The notes beneath the pieces are model-generated. The model searched no databases, was not told the DNA's origin, and was given only the letters and a program-made list of their open reading frames with translations. Of a DNA stretch of 64,000 bases, positions 16,824 to 26,372 are shown piece by piece. Each line of letters begins with the position of its first letter. Position 1 is the first letter of the stretch. The position numbers and the translations under genes were made by a program. Source of the stretch: Armatimonadota bacterium (lineage in GTDB: Bacteria; Armatimonadota; Fimbriimonadia; Fimbriimonadales; Fimbriimonadaceae); the NCBI GenBank assembly GCA_029781035.1, contig JAKOXK010000030.1:1-64000 (forward strand), given 5' to 3'.

Positions 16824-17507
16824 TCAGCGTGTGAAGTGCCGCCATCGGCCCTCGGAGACGACCTCGACCTGACCGTCGACGACCTGGATGGCCGTCTCGT
16901 CGTCGATCGCGTAGGCTGGGCCAGAAAGCGTGTCCGCCCATTTTTCGGCGTTAGCCATGGTGTTGTACGGCAGCATGGGGTGCTCGAGGTGGGGGAAGAT
17001 CGAAAAGTCGACCAACCCCAGCGTCTCGTCGCTGCCGGTGGGCGGGGTCCAGCCGACGAACCACTCCCCGATGCGGGGGGCCATCACCATGCTTCCCGCG
17101 CTCAGCCCGACCCAGACCTTGTCCCGCATCAACGGCAACTGAGCGGCCAAGCCCGACTCGCGCATCCAGTGGGCCAGGTACAGGGCGTCGCCACCGTTTG
17201 CGAGCAGCACGTCCGCTTCCTGCACCCAAGGGAGCCAGCGCTCTTCGCCGATGCTGGGCAGGGCGGTGAGCTCCAGGATGCCGACGGACTTCCAACCGAG
17301 CTCAACCATGGGGCACTCCGGCTGGCTGCCATCCGGCTCTTGACCACTGACGAACGCCCAGGCGCGCACGGCGCCGTTGGAATTGGCGTATCCCGCAGTA
17401 GGGACAAGAAGGGCCTTGGCTTCGGCGATGGGTTTGCCCAGCAGCCCGACGAGAGCCCGCTGGATGCTCTCGTTCCTGACGCCGCCGGATGTGAGGAGGA
17501 GTTTCAT
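16824..17507 (-). CDS. Peptidase S51 family protein (dipeptidase E-like)
   Basis: 227 aa cytoplasmic protein of the class I glutamine amidotransferase-like fold. The nucleophile elbow is GLSAGSM (Ser136). Supporting motifs are LLLTSGGVRN at the N-terminus, LLANGGDALYLAHW before it and an EHPML segment after. Family members cleave Asp-X dipeptides or cyanophycin products. The catalytic His is probably in FPHLEHP; specificity is not predictable. The gene is convergent with 16041-16808 and divergent from the GH3 gene. Confidence 0.85.
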   Translation of the reverse strand: MKLLLTSGGVRNESIQRALVGLLGKPIAEAKALLVPTAGYANSNGAVRAWAFVSGQEPDGSQPECPMVELGWKSVGILELTALPSIGEERWLPWVQEADVLLANGGDALYLAHWMRESGLAAQLPLMRDKVWVGLSAGSMVMAPRIGEWFVGWTPPTGSDETLGLVDFSIFPHLEHPMLPYNTMANAEKWADTLSGPAYAIDDETAIQVVDGQVEVVSEGRWRHFTR

Positions 17508-17658
17508 GGTGTGCTATCCCGTCTGGTGCAGAGCTCTGCCTGAATGACCGAAGGCCAAGCATGCCCGACATCCCTCGCCGTTTGCCCGCAGTCGGGCCCA
17601 TAAAACGCTCGATGTCCGGCCCTTCGTGGTCGACGCCGCCAAGGAGGAGGCCCGTAGG

Positions 17659-17664
17659 TACACT
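17659..17664 (+). promoter_or_regulatory. Possible -10 hexamer (TACACT)
   Basis: TACACT ends 26 nt before ATG 17691; a GGGGTGA ribosome site lies between. No -35 at 17 nt. Confidence 0.3.
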
Positions 17665-17690
17665 TGTGGCCACTGGGGTGAAGACAACTC

Positions 17691-20282
17691 ATGACTATTG
17701 GCACCATCGCCCTTCTTGCGCTTCTCATCGCGCCGGTCAAAGGCCAGACTGAGGCCTCACAACCTGCTTACAGGAACCCCAAGCTGCCCATTGAGCAGCG
17801 CGTCGAGGACCTCATCAAGCGGATGACTCTGCAAGAGAAACTCAATCAGCTCCGGTGCGACGGAGGCCTTTGGGAAAAGTATGTCGAGACGACCGGTTTT
17901 GGCGAGACGCTCGACATTCTCAGGCCTCTCAAGAGCCTCGACGCGGCCAAGCTTGCGAACGAGGTGCAACGGCGCTCGGCGAAGTCCAGGCTCGGCATCC
18001 CGATCGTCATCCACGACGAGGCGCTGCACGGGCTCATCGCGAACGGCACGACGAGCTTCCCGCAGTCGATCGGAATGGCGGCGACCTGGGATCCTCAGAT
18101 GGTCGGCAAGGTCGCAAACGCGATTGCGGAGGAAACTCGGGCGAGGGGCGTGCGGCACGTACTTTCGCCGGTCATCAATGTGATTCGCGACGCTCGGTGG
18201 GGAAGAGTCGAGGAGACATACGGCGAAGACCCCCTCTTGAGTTCGCGGATGGGTGTGGCGTTCGTCAAAGCGTTCGAGTCGCACGGAATCGCGACGACGC
18301 CCAAGCACTATGTGGACAACGCAGGCGACGGCGGGCGGGACAGCCATGCGATCCAGATTTCGGAGCGAGAGCTGCGCGAGGTTTATCTACCGCCGTTCGA
18401 GGCGGTCGTCAAGGAAGGTGGGGCGAGCACGATCATGTCAGCTTACAATTCGCTCAATGGGCGGGCCTGCTCCGCCGACCGCTGGCTCTTGACCGACGTG
18501 CTTCGGAAGGAATGGGGCTTCCAGGGTTGGGTGGCGTCTGACTATGGCGCCGTTGCCGGAATCCTTGAGGCGCACCACAACACCGCGGACGCCGAGGAGA
18601 CCGCGGCCGCAGCGCTGAACGCGGGCCTGGACTCGGAGTGGCCGAACGTATACATCTGGGGCAAGGGTCTGGACGATGCGGTCAAAGACGGTCTGATCAG
18701 CATGAAGACGATCGACGAGGCCGTCCGAAGGGTCTTGCGGATCAAGTTCAAGACGGGCATGTTCGAGGATCCATGGGCAGACCCTGAACACGTGGATCAG
18801 ATCGTCCAGTCTCCGGCGCACCGGGAGGTCGCGTTGGAGGCAGCCAGGAAGGCGATCACGTTACTGAAGAACGAGAACGGCGCGTTGCCGTTGCGGAAAG
18901 ACCTCAGGTCGATCGCTGTCATCGGCTCGAACGCCAAGGATTCCATGCCGCTCGGAGGGTACAGCGGCTCCAACATCCCTACGGTTTCCGTTTTCGACGG
19001 TATCAAGGCGAAGGTCGGCGCGGGCGTGCGCGTTGAGTGGGCCAAGGGAAGCGAGTACGAAGGGGGTGGCAGTTTGCCCGCAATCAAGCCGAGTGAGTTC
19101 ATCGGTCTCAAGGGTGAGTACTACGACAATCAAGATCTGACGGGCGCGCCAAGGCTGACACGGGACGACCAGCAGATCAATTTCGACTGGGGCGACGGTG
19201 GTCCAGATTCCTCGTTTGGGGCCGACCACTTTTCCGTCCGATGGACGGGCCAGATCGTTCCCCAGCAGTCTGGTGACACACGGGTGACTGTGACGTCTGA
19301 CGACGGCGTCCGATTGTGGCTCAACGGCGTCAAGGTGATTGACGACTGGACGCTGCACGCGGCCAAGACGAACGAAACCACCATCCATGTGGAAGCGGGA
19401 AAGCCAGTGACGTTCAAGCTCGAATACTTCGAGCAGACAGGTGGCGCGAGCGTGCGGATGGGTTGGGCCCTTTCCGGCGTCGCCAATCCCGAGATCGCGG
19501 AAGCGGTCGACCTAGCGAAACGATCAGACGTCGCGGTGATCGTAGCGGGCATCGTCGAGGGTGAGGGACAGGATCGAGCGTTCTTGGACTTGCCGGGCAA
19601 TCAAGAGGAACTGATCCAGCGTGTGGCGGCCACGGGCACGCCTGTGGTGGTAGTGCTCGTGGCGGGCGCTCCCGTGACGATGCAGCATTGGATCGACCAA
19701 GTGCCCGCACTTATAGACGCGTGGTATCCCGGGCAGGAGGGTGGCACCGCGATCGCCGACGTTCTGTTCGGCGACGTGAACCCCGGCGGAAAGTTGCCGA
19801 TGACCTTCCCGCTCTCGGTTGGCCAGTGTCCGACTTACTACAACATGGAGCCCTCAGGAAGGGGTTACGACTACGTCGATCTGAGCGGAAGGCCCCAGTT
19901 CTCGTTCGGGTTCGGCCTCAGCTACACGACGTTCGCCTACAGCGGCCTGAAAGTGACGCCCGAAAGTGTCGGCGCGAAGCAAGCGGTGACCGTGAGTTTC
20001 GACGTCACGAACACAGGCAAGGTGGCGGGCGACGAAGTTGCGCAGGTCTACTTGCACGAGGCGGTCTGCTCGGTCGTTCGACCACTGAAGCAGTTGGTCG
20101 GCTTCCAACGGATCACGCTGAACCCGGGCGAAAGGCGGACACTCACATTCACGTTGCCTCCCGACACGTTCGCCGTGTGGAACGAGCGGATGAAGCGTGT
20201 GGTTGAACCGGGCCGCTTCGACTTGATGGTGGGCAGTTCCTCGGAGGATATTCGACTGAGGGGTTCGTTTACCGAGAAGTAG
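17691..20282 (+). CDS. Glycoside hydrolase family 3 with inserted PA14 domain
   Basis: Secreted beta-glycosidase of 863 aa that removes non-reducing terminal sugars from beta-glucans, xylans or related substrates. A signal peptide (MTIGTIALLALLIAPVKGQ) leads to the TIM-barrel domain with RLGIPIVIHDEALHG, SPVINVIRDARWGRVEETYG, KHYVDN and the nucleophile Asp284 in GWVASDYGA. A second domain (ITLLKNENGALPLR) is split by a PA14 module at about residues 473-593 (GLKGEYYDN, SVRWTGQIVP, SDDGVRLWLNGVKVIDDW). It ends with a fibronectin III-like domain (VAQVYLHE, FTLPPDTFAVW). Substrate specificity is not predictable. It is preceded by GGGGTGA. Confidence 0.95.
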   Translation: MTIGTIALLALLIAPVKGQTEASQPAYRNPKLPIEQRVEDLIKRMTLQEKLNQLRCDGGLWEKYVETTGFGETLDILRPLKSLDAAKLANEVQRRSAKSRLGIPIVIHDEALHGLIANGTTSFPQSIGMAATWDPQMVGKVANAIAEETRARGVRHVLSPVINVIRDARWGRVEETYGEDPLLSSRMGVAFVKAFESHGIATTPKHYVDNAGDGGRDSHAIQISERELREVYLPPFEAVVKEGGASTIMSAYNSLNGRACSADRWLLTDVLRKEWGFQGWVASDYGAVAGILEAHHNTADAEETAAAALNAGLDSEWPNVYIWGKGLDDAVKDGLISMKTIDEAVRRVLRIKFKTGMFEDPWADPEHVDQIVQSPAHREVALEAARKAITLLKNENGALPLRKDLRSIAVIGSNAKDSMPLGGYSGSNIPTVSVFDGIKAKVGAGVRVEWAKGSEYEGGGSLPAIKPSEFIGLKGEYYDNQDLTGAPRLTRDDQQINFDWGDGGPDSSFGADHFSVRWTGQIVPQQSGDTRVTVTSDDGVRLWLNGVKVIDDWTLHAAKTNETTIHVEAGKPVTFKLEYFEQTGGASVRMGWALSGVANPEIAEAVDLAKRSDVAVIVAGIVEGEGQDRAFLDLPGNQEELIQRVAATGTPVVVVLVAGAPVTMQHWIDQVPALIDAWYPGQEGGTAIADVLFGDVNPGGKLPMTFPLSVGQCPTYYNMEPSGRGYDYVDLSGRPQFSFGFGLSYTTFAYSGLKVTPESVGAKQAVTVSFDVTNTGKVAGDEVAQVYLHEAVCSVVRPLKQLVGFQRITLNPGERRTLTFTLPPDTFAVWNERMKRVVEPGRFDLMVGSSSEDIRLRGSFTEK

Positions 20283-20365
20283 TTCAGGGCACGCGGGCAA
20301 CTCGTGGCTGACCGGTTACGGATGAGTCGGTTGGGCTCTGGGCAACCGGGAATGCTCGTTCCAAG

Positions 20366-20371
20366 TATCCT
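20366..20371 (+). promoter_or_regulatory. Possible -10 hexamer (TATCCT)
   Basis: TATCCT ends 5 nt before GTG 20377 with no Shine-Dalgarno sequence between; compatible with leaderless transcription. Confidence 0.38.
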
Positions 20372-20376
20372 GAGTC

Positions 20377-23172
20377 GTGGATCATTACGAGTTGCCTCGC
20401 CCGATCACGTTCGATCCGAAGAGCGTGAAGAGGGCCGTCCGGACCGTGACGATCGTGCTCATCGTCTTGTTTGTGCTTGGCGTCCTTCTTGGTTCCGTCG
20501 GCATGTACACGGACTACTTGTGGTTCGTACACGACGTGCGCCAGCCCCAGGTCTTCACGAGAGGCTTGGAAGCCAAGGGAACACTCTTCTTCGGCGCGTT
20601 CCTCGTGACGTGGGCCTTCCTCTACTTCAACTTGCGCCGGGCCCTCAAGCTAGCACTGATCTACGCCGACACGCCTGGCTCGATCGGCACGATGGTGATC
20701 AGCCACACGATGAAGTGGATCCAGGACAGCGGCCCCAGTTTCGTCCGGATCCTGACGCCGATCGCGTCGTTCTTGATGGCCAGTGGCTTCTCGAACGAGT
20801 GGATGGACTACCTCATGTGGCGTCACGGGAAAAGCTTCGGGACACCGGATCCAATGTTTGGGTTGGACGCCGGGTTTTACGTCTTCTCATTGCCGTGGTA
20901 CCAGGCGGTGTGCGGATATCTTCTCTGGTTGACGATCGTGACGACGGTCTTGGTCGTGGCTCTGTACATCGGTCTGCAGTCATTGGGTGCGGTGGCGAAG
21001 ATTGAGCTGAGCCGTCCTGGCTTTCGATTTCACGTCGGTTTGTTGGTCGGCCTGACGTTGTTGTTGATCGCTGGGAGTCTTTGGCTGGGCACGTACGGTT
21101 TCGTTTTGACGCCGACCGCGCAGTTTGTCGGTGCCGGTTTTGTGGAGAACCAGGTGGTCGGGCTCCAGCGCGTTTTGGCAGTGCTGGTCGCGCTCTTGGG
21201 CCTGGCGACGGTCGCCACTTCGAACACGGGCAAGCCGTTTGCGGTTCCGGTCAAGGGCGGGGTCGTCTGCCTCGGCTATTGGCTCTTGACGATGGCGGTG
21301 TGGCCCGTGATCGCGCGCCACTTGATCGTCGATCCAGACCGGCTAGGGAAGGAGGGTCCTTTCGCCGCCCGGGCGATCCAGATGACACGCGTCGCCTTCG
21401 GGCTTGACAAGATCGAGGTCCGCAACATGGAGGTGAAGGATCGCCCTTCGGACCAAGAGATAGCCCAGTCTCAATCGACGTTGGACAACATGCGGCTGTG
21501 GGATCCCGAGATCTTGCGCCGGACACTGGAGACACTACAAGGGTTCCGGCCTTACTACCAGTTCAAGGACGTGGACGTCGACCGGTACACGATCGACGGC
21601 AAACAGACGATGGTGATGCTCGCGCCGCGCGACTTGAAGCTGACCGGTCTACAAGCTGACGCCCAAAACTGGACGAACATGAGGTTGCGGTACACCCACG
21701 GCTACGGAGTGGACATGGCGCGGGTGAACAGCGCCACGAGCGACGGCCGGCCCAACTACGTTCTGCGGGACATACCGGTCGCATCGTCCGGTGGTGTGAC
21801 TCTCAACCAGCCCCGCATCTACTTCAGCGATTGGAGCCAGAGCTCGGATGAGCCCACGAGCGAGTACGCGCTCGTGAACACGGGTGAGAAGGAACTGGAC
21901 TACGAGACGGCCTCGGGATCGTCAAGCACGAGGTGGGAGGGTACGCGCGGTATTCCCATCAGTGGATTCTTGACTAGGCTGGCCTTCAGCATCGTACTGG
22001 GCGACGGCAACCTGCTGGTCTCGCCCAACGTGCGTGCTGGCGCAAAACTGCTGATGCGGCGCAACGTGACGGAGCGGGCTTCCGCCCTCTACCCGTTCTT
22101 GAAGTTCGACCAAGACCCGTACATCGTCATCCTCGGTGGGAGGCTTGTCTGGGTTCTCGACGCTTACACATCGACGGACAAGTTTCCGTACAGCGCCACC
22201 TATGCCGATGTCAACTACCTGCGCAACTCGGTGAAGGTGACCATCGACGCGTACACGGGCGACTGTGCGGCATATGCGATCGAGCCGAACGAGCCCATCC
22301 TGCAGTGTTTCCGCGGGATCTATCCAGGTCTGGTGAAGAACCTGGACCAAGCGCCAGCGGGACTGGTCGAACACTTCCGCTATCCCGAGGACCTTCTCGG
22401 GGCTCAAGCGGTGATGCTGCAGACATATCACGTCACAGATCCGGTGACGTTCCTGAGCAACTCGGACGCGTGGAACATCGCCGTAGAGCGCGACCTCAAC
22501 GGACAGAGCGCTCCGATCCGGCCCTATTACGTCGAGATGAAGCTTCCCGACGAGCCTCAGTCGGGGTTCCTGCAGATCCTGCCGATGACGCCGAACGGCA
22601 AACCGAACATGTCCGGCTGGTTGGCAGCGCACTGTGACCCGGGCCACTATGGCCGCATGACGCTGTACCGGTTTGTCGGATCGTCGCTGCCGAAGGGGCC
22701 CGAGCAGATGGAGAGCGACTTCAATGCTACGCCCGAGATCAGCAACATCAACCGTCAGTACAACAACGACGAGAGCAAGGTGATCACGGGGAACCTGCTG
22801 GTGATCCCTATCGGGCAGAGCCTGATGTACGTGGAGCCGCTGTTCCTGCAAAGCAAGACGTTGGGAATCCAGGCGGCACCCCGGCTTTCCTGGGTCGTTC
22901 TGGCTTTCAATGACCAGATTGTGGTGGGATCGGACTACAAGGACGCGTTGGCGAAGCTGCTGGGGTCGCAGGGGACGCCGTCAGTCGTCCCGCCAAGGGC
23001 GACGAGTCCGGGCATGACGGCGCCGCCGCCCACGAAAGTGTCTGGTGCAAAGCAAGCGCTGGACTTGCTCGACCAAGCCGACGCGGCGATGCGGGCCGGC
23101 GATTGGGCCAAGTACGGCGAGTTGCAGAAGCAGCTCAAGACGAAGTTACAGGAGCTGGCGGGGGCGAAGTAG
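20377..23172 (+). CDS. UPF0182 family integral membrane protein
   Basis: 931 aa from GTG 20377. The family (COG1615) is widespread in Actinobacteria, Cyanobacteria and related phyla, and its function is unknown. The N-terminal 320 residues carry about seven membrane helices (TIVLIVLFVLGVLLGSVGMY, LVTWAFLYFNL, and others), with the family phrase YTDYLWF. The large extracytoplasmic part contains NMRLWDPEILRRTLETLQGFRPYYQFKDVDVDRY and YTHGYGVDMA, typical of UPF0182, and VWVLDAYTSTDKFPYS. The C-terminus is charged and helical. No operon partner is evident; the GNAT gene follows 43 bp later. Confidence 0.93.
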   Translation: MDHYELPRPITFDPKSVKRAVRTVTIVLIVLFVLGVLLGSVGMYTDYLWFVHDVRQPQVFTRGLEAKGTLFFGAFLVTWAFLYFNLRRALKLALIYADTPGSIGTMVISHTMKWIQDSGPSFVRILTPIASFLMASGFSNEWMDYLMWRHGKSFGTPDPMFGLDAGFYVFSLPWYQAVCGYLLWLTIVTTVLVVALYIGLQSLGAVAKIELSRPGFRFHVGLLVGLTLLLIAGSLWLGTYGFVLTPTAQFVGAGFVENQVVGLQRVLAVLVALLGLATVATSNTGKPFAVPVKGGVVCLGYWLLTMAVWPVIARHLIVDPDRLGKEGPFAARAIQMTRVAFGLDKIEVRNMEVKDRPSDQEIAQSQSTLDNMRLWDPEILRRTLETLQGFRPYYQFKDVDVDRYTIDGKQTMVMLAPRDLKLTGLQADAQNWTNMRLRYTHGYGVDMARVNSATSDGRPNYVLRDIPVASSGGVTLNQPRIYFSDWSQSSDEPTSEYALVNTGEKELDYETASGSSSTRWEGTRGIPISGFLTRLAFSIVLGDGNLLVSPNVRAGAKLLMRRNVTERASALYPFLKFDQDPYIVILGGRLVWVLDAYTSTDKFPYSATYADVNYLRNSVKVTIDAYTGDCAAYAIEPNEPILQCFRGIYPGLVKNLDQAPAGLVEHFRYPEDLLGAQAVMLQTYHVTDPVTFLSNSDAWNIAVERDLNGQSAPIRPYYVEMKLPDEPQSGFLQILPMTPNGKPNMSGWLAAHCDPGHYGRMTLYRFVGSSLPKGPEQMESDFNATPEISNINRQYNNDESKVITGNLLVIPIGQSLMYVEPLFLQSKTLGIQAAPRLSWVVLAFNDQIVVGSDYKDALAKLLGSQGTPSVVPPRATSPGMTAPPPTKVSGAKQALDLLDQADAAMRAGDWAKYGELQKQLKTKLQELAGAK

Positions 23173-23201
23173 GAACGATCCTAGGTTCTTGAACCACCAA
23201 G

Positions 23202-23207
23202 TACACT
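23202..23207 (+). promoter_or_regulatory. Possible -10 hexamer (TACACT)
   Basis: TACACT ends 8 nt before ATG 23216; no Shine-Dalgarno sequence. Fits the TANNNT/leaderless pattern described in the findings. Confidence 0.42.
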
Positions 23208-23215
23208 CGACGACG

Positions 23216-23797
23216 ATGGAGACGGGGCCGAGGCGGCGCATCTCTACAGAACGGCTTGACTTGGTGGCGGCGGGAGTGGAACATGCCTCGCTCTTGGCAC
23301 AGTTCTTTCAGCGAGAGCGCGAGCACTTGGAGCCATGGAGCCCGCCGTTCCCGGACGACTACTTCACGTTGGCCGGCCAGCGGCGGCGGTTGCGCGAGTC
23401 GGATCTGGCGTTCCGGACTGGCTCGGCCTGGAAGTGGTTGTTCTTCGAGCGCGAGCGACCGGGCGCTCTCGTCGGCACCGTCCACTATTCACAGATCTTC
23501 CGTGGAGTCTTCTGCAACGCGATGCTCGGATACGCGCTCGGTCGGGAGTGGCAGGGCAAGGGGTTTATGACCGAGGCCCTGAGGGCCACTCAAGACGAGG
23601 TCTTCAGCGAGCGCGGGAGGCTGCACAGGGTTCAGGCGAACGTGGTTCCGGAAAACGCTCGTAGCTTGGCTCTTCTGGAGAGGCTGGGATTCCAGCATGA
23701 AGGGTTGGCGAAACAGTACTTGTTCATTGGAGGAGCTTGGCGCGACCACGTCATGACGGCCATCCTAAATCCGGGCTTTCAGGAATCGTGGCGGTAA
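23216..23797 (+). CDS. GNAT N-acetyltransferase, RimJ/RimL type
   Basis: 193 aa from ATG 23216; the ORF-track start at 23045 lies inside the UPF0182 gene and is rejected. Acetyl-CoA-binding motif A is GYALGREWQGKGFMTEALRA, preceded by ALVGTVHYSQI; motif B is ENARSLALLERLGFQHEGL and the end is WRDHVMTAIL. RISTERLDLV at the start is typical of the RimJ/RimL family, which acetylates ribosomal protein N-termini or small amines. The substrate is unknown. Confidence 0.9.
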   Translation: METGPRRRISTERLDLVAAGVEHASLLAQFFQREREHLEPWSPPFPDDYFTLAGQRRRLRESDLAFRTGSAWKWLFFERERPGALVGTVHYSQIFRGVFCNAMLGYALGREWQGKGFMTEALRATQDEVFSERGRLHRVQANVVPENARSLALLERLGFQHEGLAKQYLFIGGAWRDHVMTAILNPGFQESWR

Positions 23798-23833
23798 GGC
23801 GCCGATGAAAGGGCTTTGGTGCGAACGCCCACA

Positions 23834-24193
23834 CTAACCGTCGGGAAGGATGCGCACAACGCGCAGTCCGGTCCAAAGGGCGACGACAGCGAGGCCCGCC
23901 CACAGCGATACGATCAGGAAGAAGCGGTGATGTCCGAGTCTTGCGGTGACCGATGCTGTCGTTACGGCCGTGACTGCCCCGATGATCGCAATGGGGAAGG
24001 CATTCACCGTCCAGCCATCCCGCCAAGGGTCGTATTCGGTGCCAGCTACCACGTGTGACCAGACGTCGAGGGCTGGGCCCGACGAGCACAAGGCGGAGAC
24101 TACCGCCATGAACCCGAAGACGGGGAATGCCAGGTTCTTGAGACGTTTGATGATCCATTGTCGACGATGGGGACGAAGATCCTGAGGTAACAA
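23834..24193 (-). CDS. Small membrane protein (start uncertain)
   Basis: The C-terminal 105 residues of the ORF look genuine, with about three membrane helices: LAFPVFGFMAVVSALCSSG, AFPIAIIGAVTAVTTASV and FFLIVSLWAGLAVVALWTGL. Upstream residues of the 230-aa ORF are shadow translation of the divergent HEAT-repeat gene. TTG 24193 is the most upstream plausible start and gives 119 aa; no ribosome site is clear. Function unknown. Confidence 0.5.
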   Translation of the reverse strand: MLPQDLRPHRRQWIIKRLKNLAFPVFGFMAVVSALCSSGPALDVWSHVVAGTEYDPWRDGWTVNAFPIAIIGAVTAVTTASVTARLGHHRFFLIVSLWAGLAVVALWTGLRVVRILPDG

Positions 24194-24238
24194 CAGGATC
24201 TGCACGGCCGTCTGAAAGCTGTGGGTCGAAGGATTGGG

Positions 24239-25852
24239 ATGAGGGGTCGTCTTGCCTTTCTGTTGGTGTTGATTCCCGGTGCCTGTGTCGCGGCACAGGA
24301 CACAGCTGTTCGTTGGACGCGCCACCAGCTTGTCGCCCGGCTCGCATCGAGCACGCCTATTTCCGTCAATGAGATTCCTGGGCTTATCGACGCCTTGAAA
24401 AGTCCAGACCGAGCGATCCGCCGTGCGGCCATGAGGTTCTGGGCCGTCCGAGGAGACGAAGCTCGCGAAGCGCTCTGGGGGGACGACGATGAGGACACCG
24501 ATAGCCGAAGTGGCTCCGTTATCCAATTGTGCGAAAAGGTGGTCGGGCTCATTGAGAAAGCCGTGAGCGACCCAGACAGGGCCACCAGTCTGGAGGCCCT
24601 ACGCGACCTGTGCGCACTGGGCACCCCTGTGTCGGTGATATGCCCCCCCGTCGGAAGGTGCGGTAATGGAATGGAGTTCACGTTTGAGCCATACGTCACC
24701 ATCGCCCTGAGCAAGATCGAACCGTCACGCCAAGCCGACATGGAGGCCGTCTCGCAGGATCCCGATCCGACGGTCGGGCTCAACGCCCTTTCCCACGTTT
24801 CGAAGGATCGGATCCAAGCACTCCAGCCTCGGTTTCGCAAGCTCCTGATCAATCCGGACAAGTATTGGCGGGCTGTCGCGCTTGACTTCATCAAATCAGC
24901 AAACGATGCGGATCTGTTTCGGACGGTCGGGCCGCTTCTGGACGATCCTGACGAAGACGTGCGTTCCAGTGCTTCCTGGGCTTTTCAGGACGGATTGCAG
25001 GATCTTCGGACGGCCTTCCAAGGAAGAGCGAAGCGGTCCGCAGGAGTCCGACTGGCGATCGCCACCAAGATCGGCAACGAGAGCGGGTTCGCGGGACGGT
25101 CGCACATGCTCGTCGAACTGTTGGACGACCCTGTCGGATCGGTTCGGCAAGAGGCTCTAAGTTGGCTCTGTCGAGGCGATTCATCCTCGCCCGAGTTAAC
25201 CCTGGTGCGGCTCAGGTCGCTTGTTGTGGATCCCGAGGGACGCGTGCGTGCCACCGCTCTTCAAGAGCTTTGCGAACGGGACGAGGCCAACCGAAAGCAA
25301 CTCATACGGACTGGGCTCGCTGACGAGGATCGGGACGTTCGCACGACGGCTGGTTGGTGCTGCGGACACTGGAGTCTGGAGGTCGAACTCACGGATGCTG
25401 TTGTAGGAGCTATCGAGAAGGGGATGGACGATGACTGGATGGTCTGTGCCGTGTTCTCTTGTCCCTTGAACGACAACAAGCTCGACGGCTGGGTCACCTC
25501 CGACAACGTTAACCTCCGACGCGCCGTAGCCCTGAACATGGACTGCGAGAAGGACGCGAAGCGCGTGCTGCCCCGCTACTTGCGATTGGTGAACGACTCA
25601 GATTTCGAGGTCCTGCGCGCCACGGTGTACGGGCTGGCAGACTGTGGTGGAGCGGAAGCAGTGAGTGCGATCGAAACGATTGCGAGACGGTCGCAGGGTG
25701 ACTTGCTCGTGGAAGCTCTTCGCAGCCTGGGTCACACGAAGGGTTTCGCTGATGTGGCGTTTGTGACGCCTTACCTGGAGTCGTCCCAGAACGAAGTTCG
25801 GAAGGCGGCCAAGTCGTTGCTGAAGGCGATCAGCCAAAACCCTCCGCAGTGA
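24239..25852 (+). CDS. Secreted HEAT-repeat protein
   Basis: 537 aa from ATG 24239 (AAGGA 5 nt upstream), with a signal peptide (MRGRLAFLLVLIPGACVAAQ). The whole mature chain is helical HEAT/PBS-type repeats, each with a DP or DxxxxVR corner: LKSPDRAIRRAAMRFWA, DDPDEDVRSSASWAFQDG, DDPVGSVRQEALSWLCRG, DPEGRVRATALQELCER, ADEDRDVRTTAGWCCG, NDSDFEVLRATVYGLADC, SSQNEVRKAAKSLLKAI. Such solenoids mediate protein-protein contacts; the partner is unknown. Several repeats carry unusual cysteines. Confidence 0.82.
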   Translation: MRGRLAFLLVLIPGACVAAQDTAVRWTRHQLVARLASSTPISVNEIPGLIDALKSPDRAIRRAAMRFWAVRGDEAREALWGDDDEDTDSRSGSVIQLCEKVVGLIEKAVSDPDRATSLEALRDLCALGTPVSVICPPVGRCGNGMEFTFEPYVTIALSKIEPSRQADMEAVSQDPDPTVGLNALSHVSKDRIQALQPRFRKLLINPDKYWRAVALDFIKSANDADLFRTVGPLLDDPDEDVRSSASWAFQDGLQDLRTAFQGRAKRSAGVRLAIATKIGNESGFAGRSHMLVELLDDPVGSVRQEALSWLCRGDSSSPELTLVRLRSLVVDPEGRVRATALQELCERDEANRKQLIRTGLADEDRDVRTTAGWCCGHWSLEVELTDAVVGAIEKGMDDDWMVCAVFSCPLNDNKLDGWVTSDNVNLRRAVALNMDCEKDAKRVLPRYLRLVNDSDFEVLRATVYGLADCGGAEAVSAIETIARRSQGDLLVEALRSLGHTKGFADVAFVTPYLESSQNEVRKAAKSLLKAISQNPPQ

Positions 25853-25884
25853 GGCTGAGTTTCCGCTGGACCAGGGAGGCACTT

Positions 25885-26208
25885 GTGGATATGAGGTTTC
25901 AGTTCAGTGATGCCGCTCTTGGCGCGATGCGCCGTCTCGGCTGTCTGATTCCTCTCACGCCTTGGCCGGTTATGCTGACGCTGGAACTTCAGGAAACGTA
26001 CACGGTTGGCCGGCACACGGCCATGGCGATGCATGCGGTCGGAACGCTGGCGAACGAGCTCTGTCTCGCGGTGGCGGTGATCGGAGCCCTGTTGACGACG
26101 ATCGGTGCGCGTGACGCTCCGACACGATTGTGGTTGTTGGTCCTCGGTGTGGTCAACTACTTCCTTCTCTGCAGCTTCATCGACCGGACGGCAGCTGTCT
26201 TTGTGTGA
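25885..26208 (+). CDS. Small membrane protein
   Basis: 107 aa read from GTG 25885, which has GGAGG 5 nt upstream; ATG 25891 is also possible. GTG 25849 overlaps the HEAT gene stop but has no better ribosome site. Three hydrophobic stretches are present: LIPLTPWPVMLTL, LANELCLAVAVIGALLTTIG and LWLLVLGVVNYFLLCSF. Not recognised. It may form a unit with the HEAT-repeat gene 32 bp upstream. Confidence 0.6.
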   Translation: MDMRFQFSDAALGAMRRLGCLIPLTPWPVMLTLELQETYTVGRHTAMAMHAVGTLANELCLAVAVIGALLTTIGARDAPTRLWLLVLGVVNYFLLCSFIDRTAAVFV

Positions 26209-26372
26209 AGGATGCGACACGGCAGCCAACGGCTCATCAGCTGGGAAGTTGGGCCCGGATACCGGAGTTTGGAACATTGGGGCGTACAGGACCGTCATAC
26301 GGCCATGATCGTCCAGAGACAAAGACGAGGTTCGCAAAAACGCGAGGCTCAATTCTAGGGAGGGCTTGTACA

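Noticed and set aside
21922-22851. 309-aa minus-strand ORF
   Set aside because: Antisense of the UPF0182 gene, no protein-like features.
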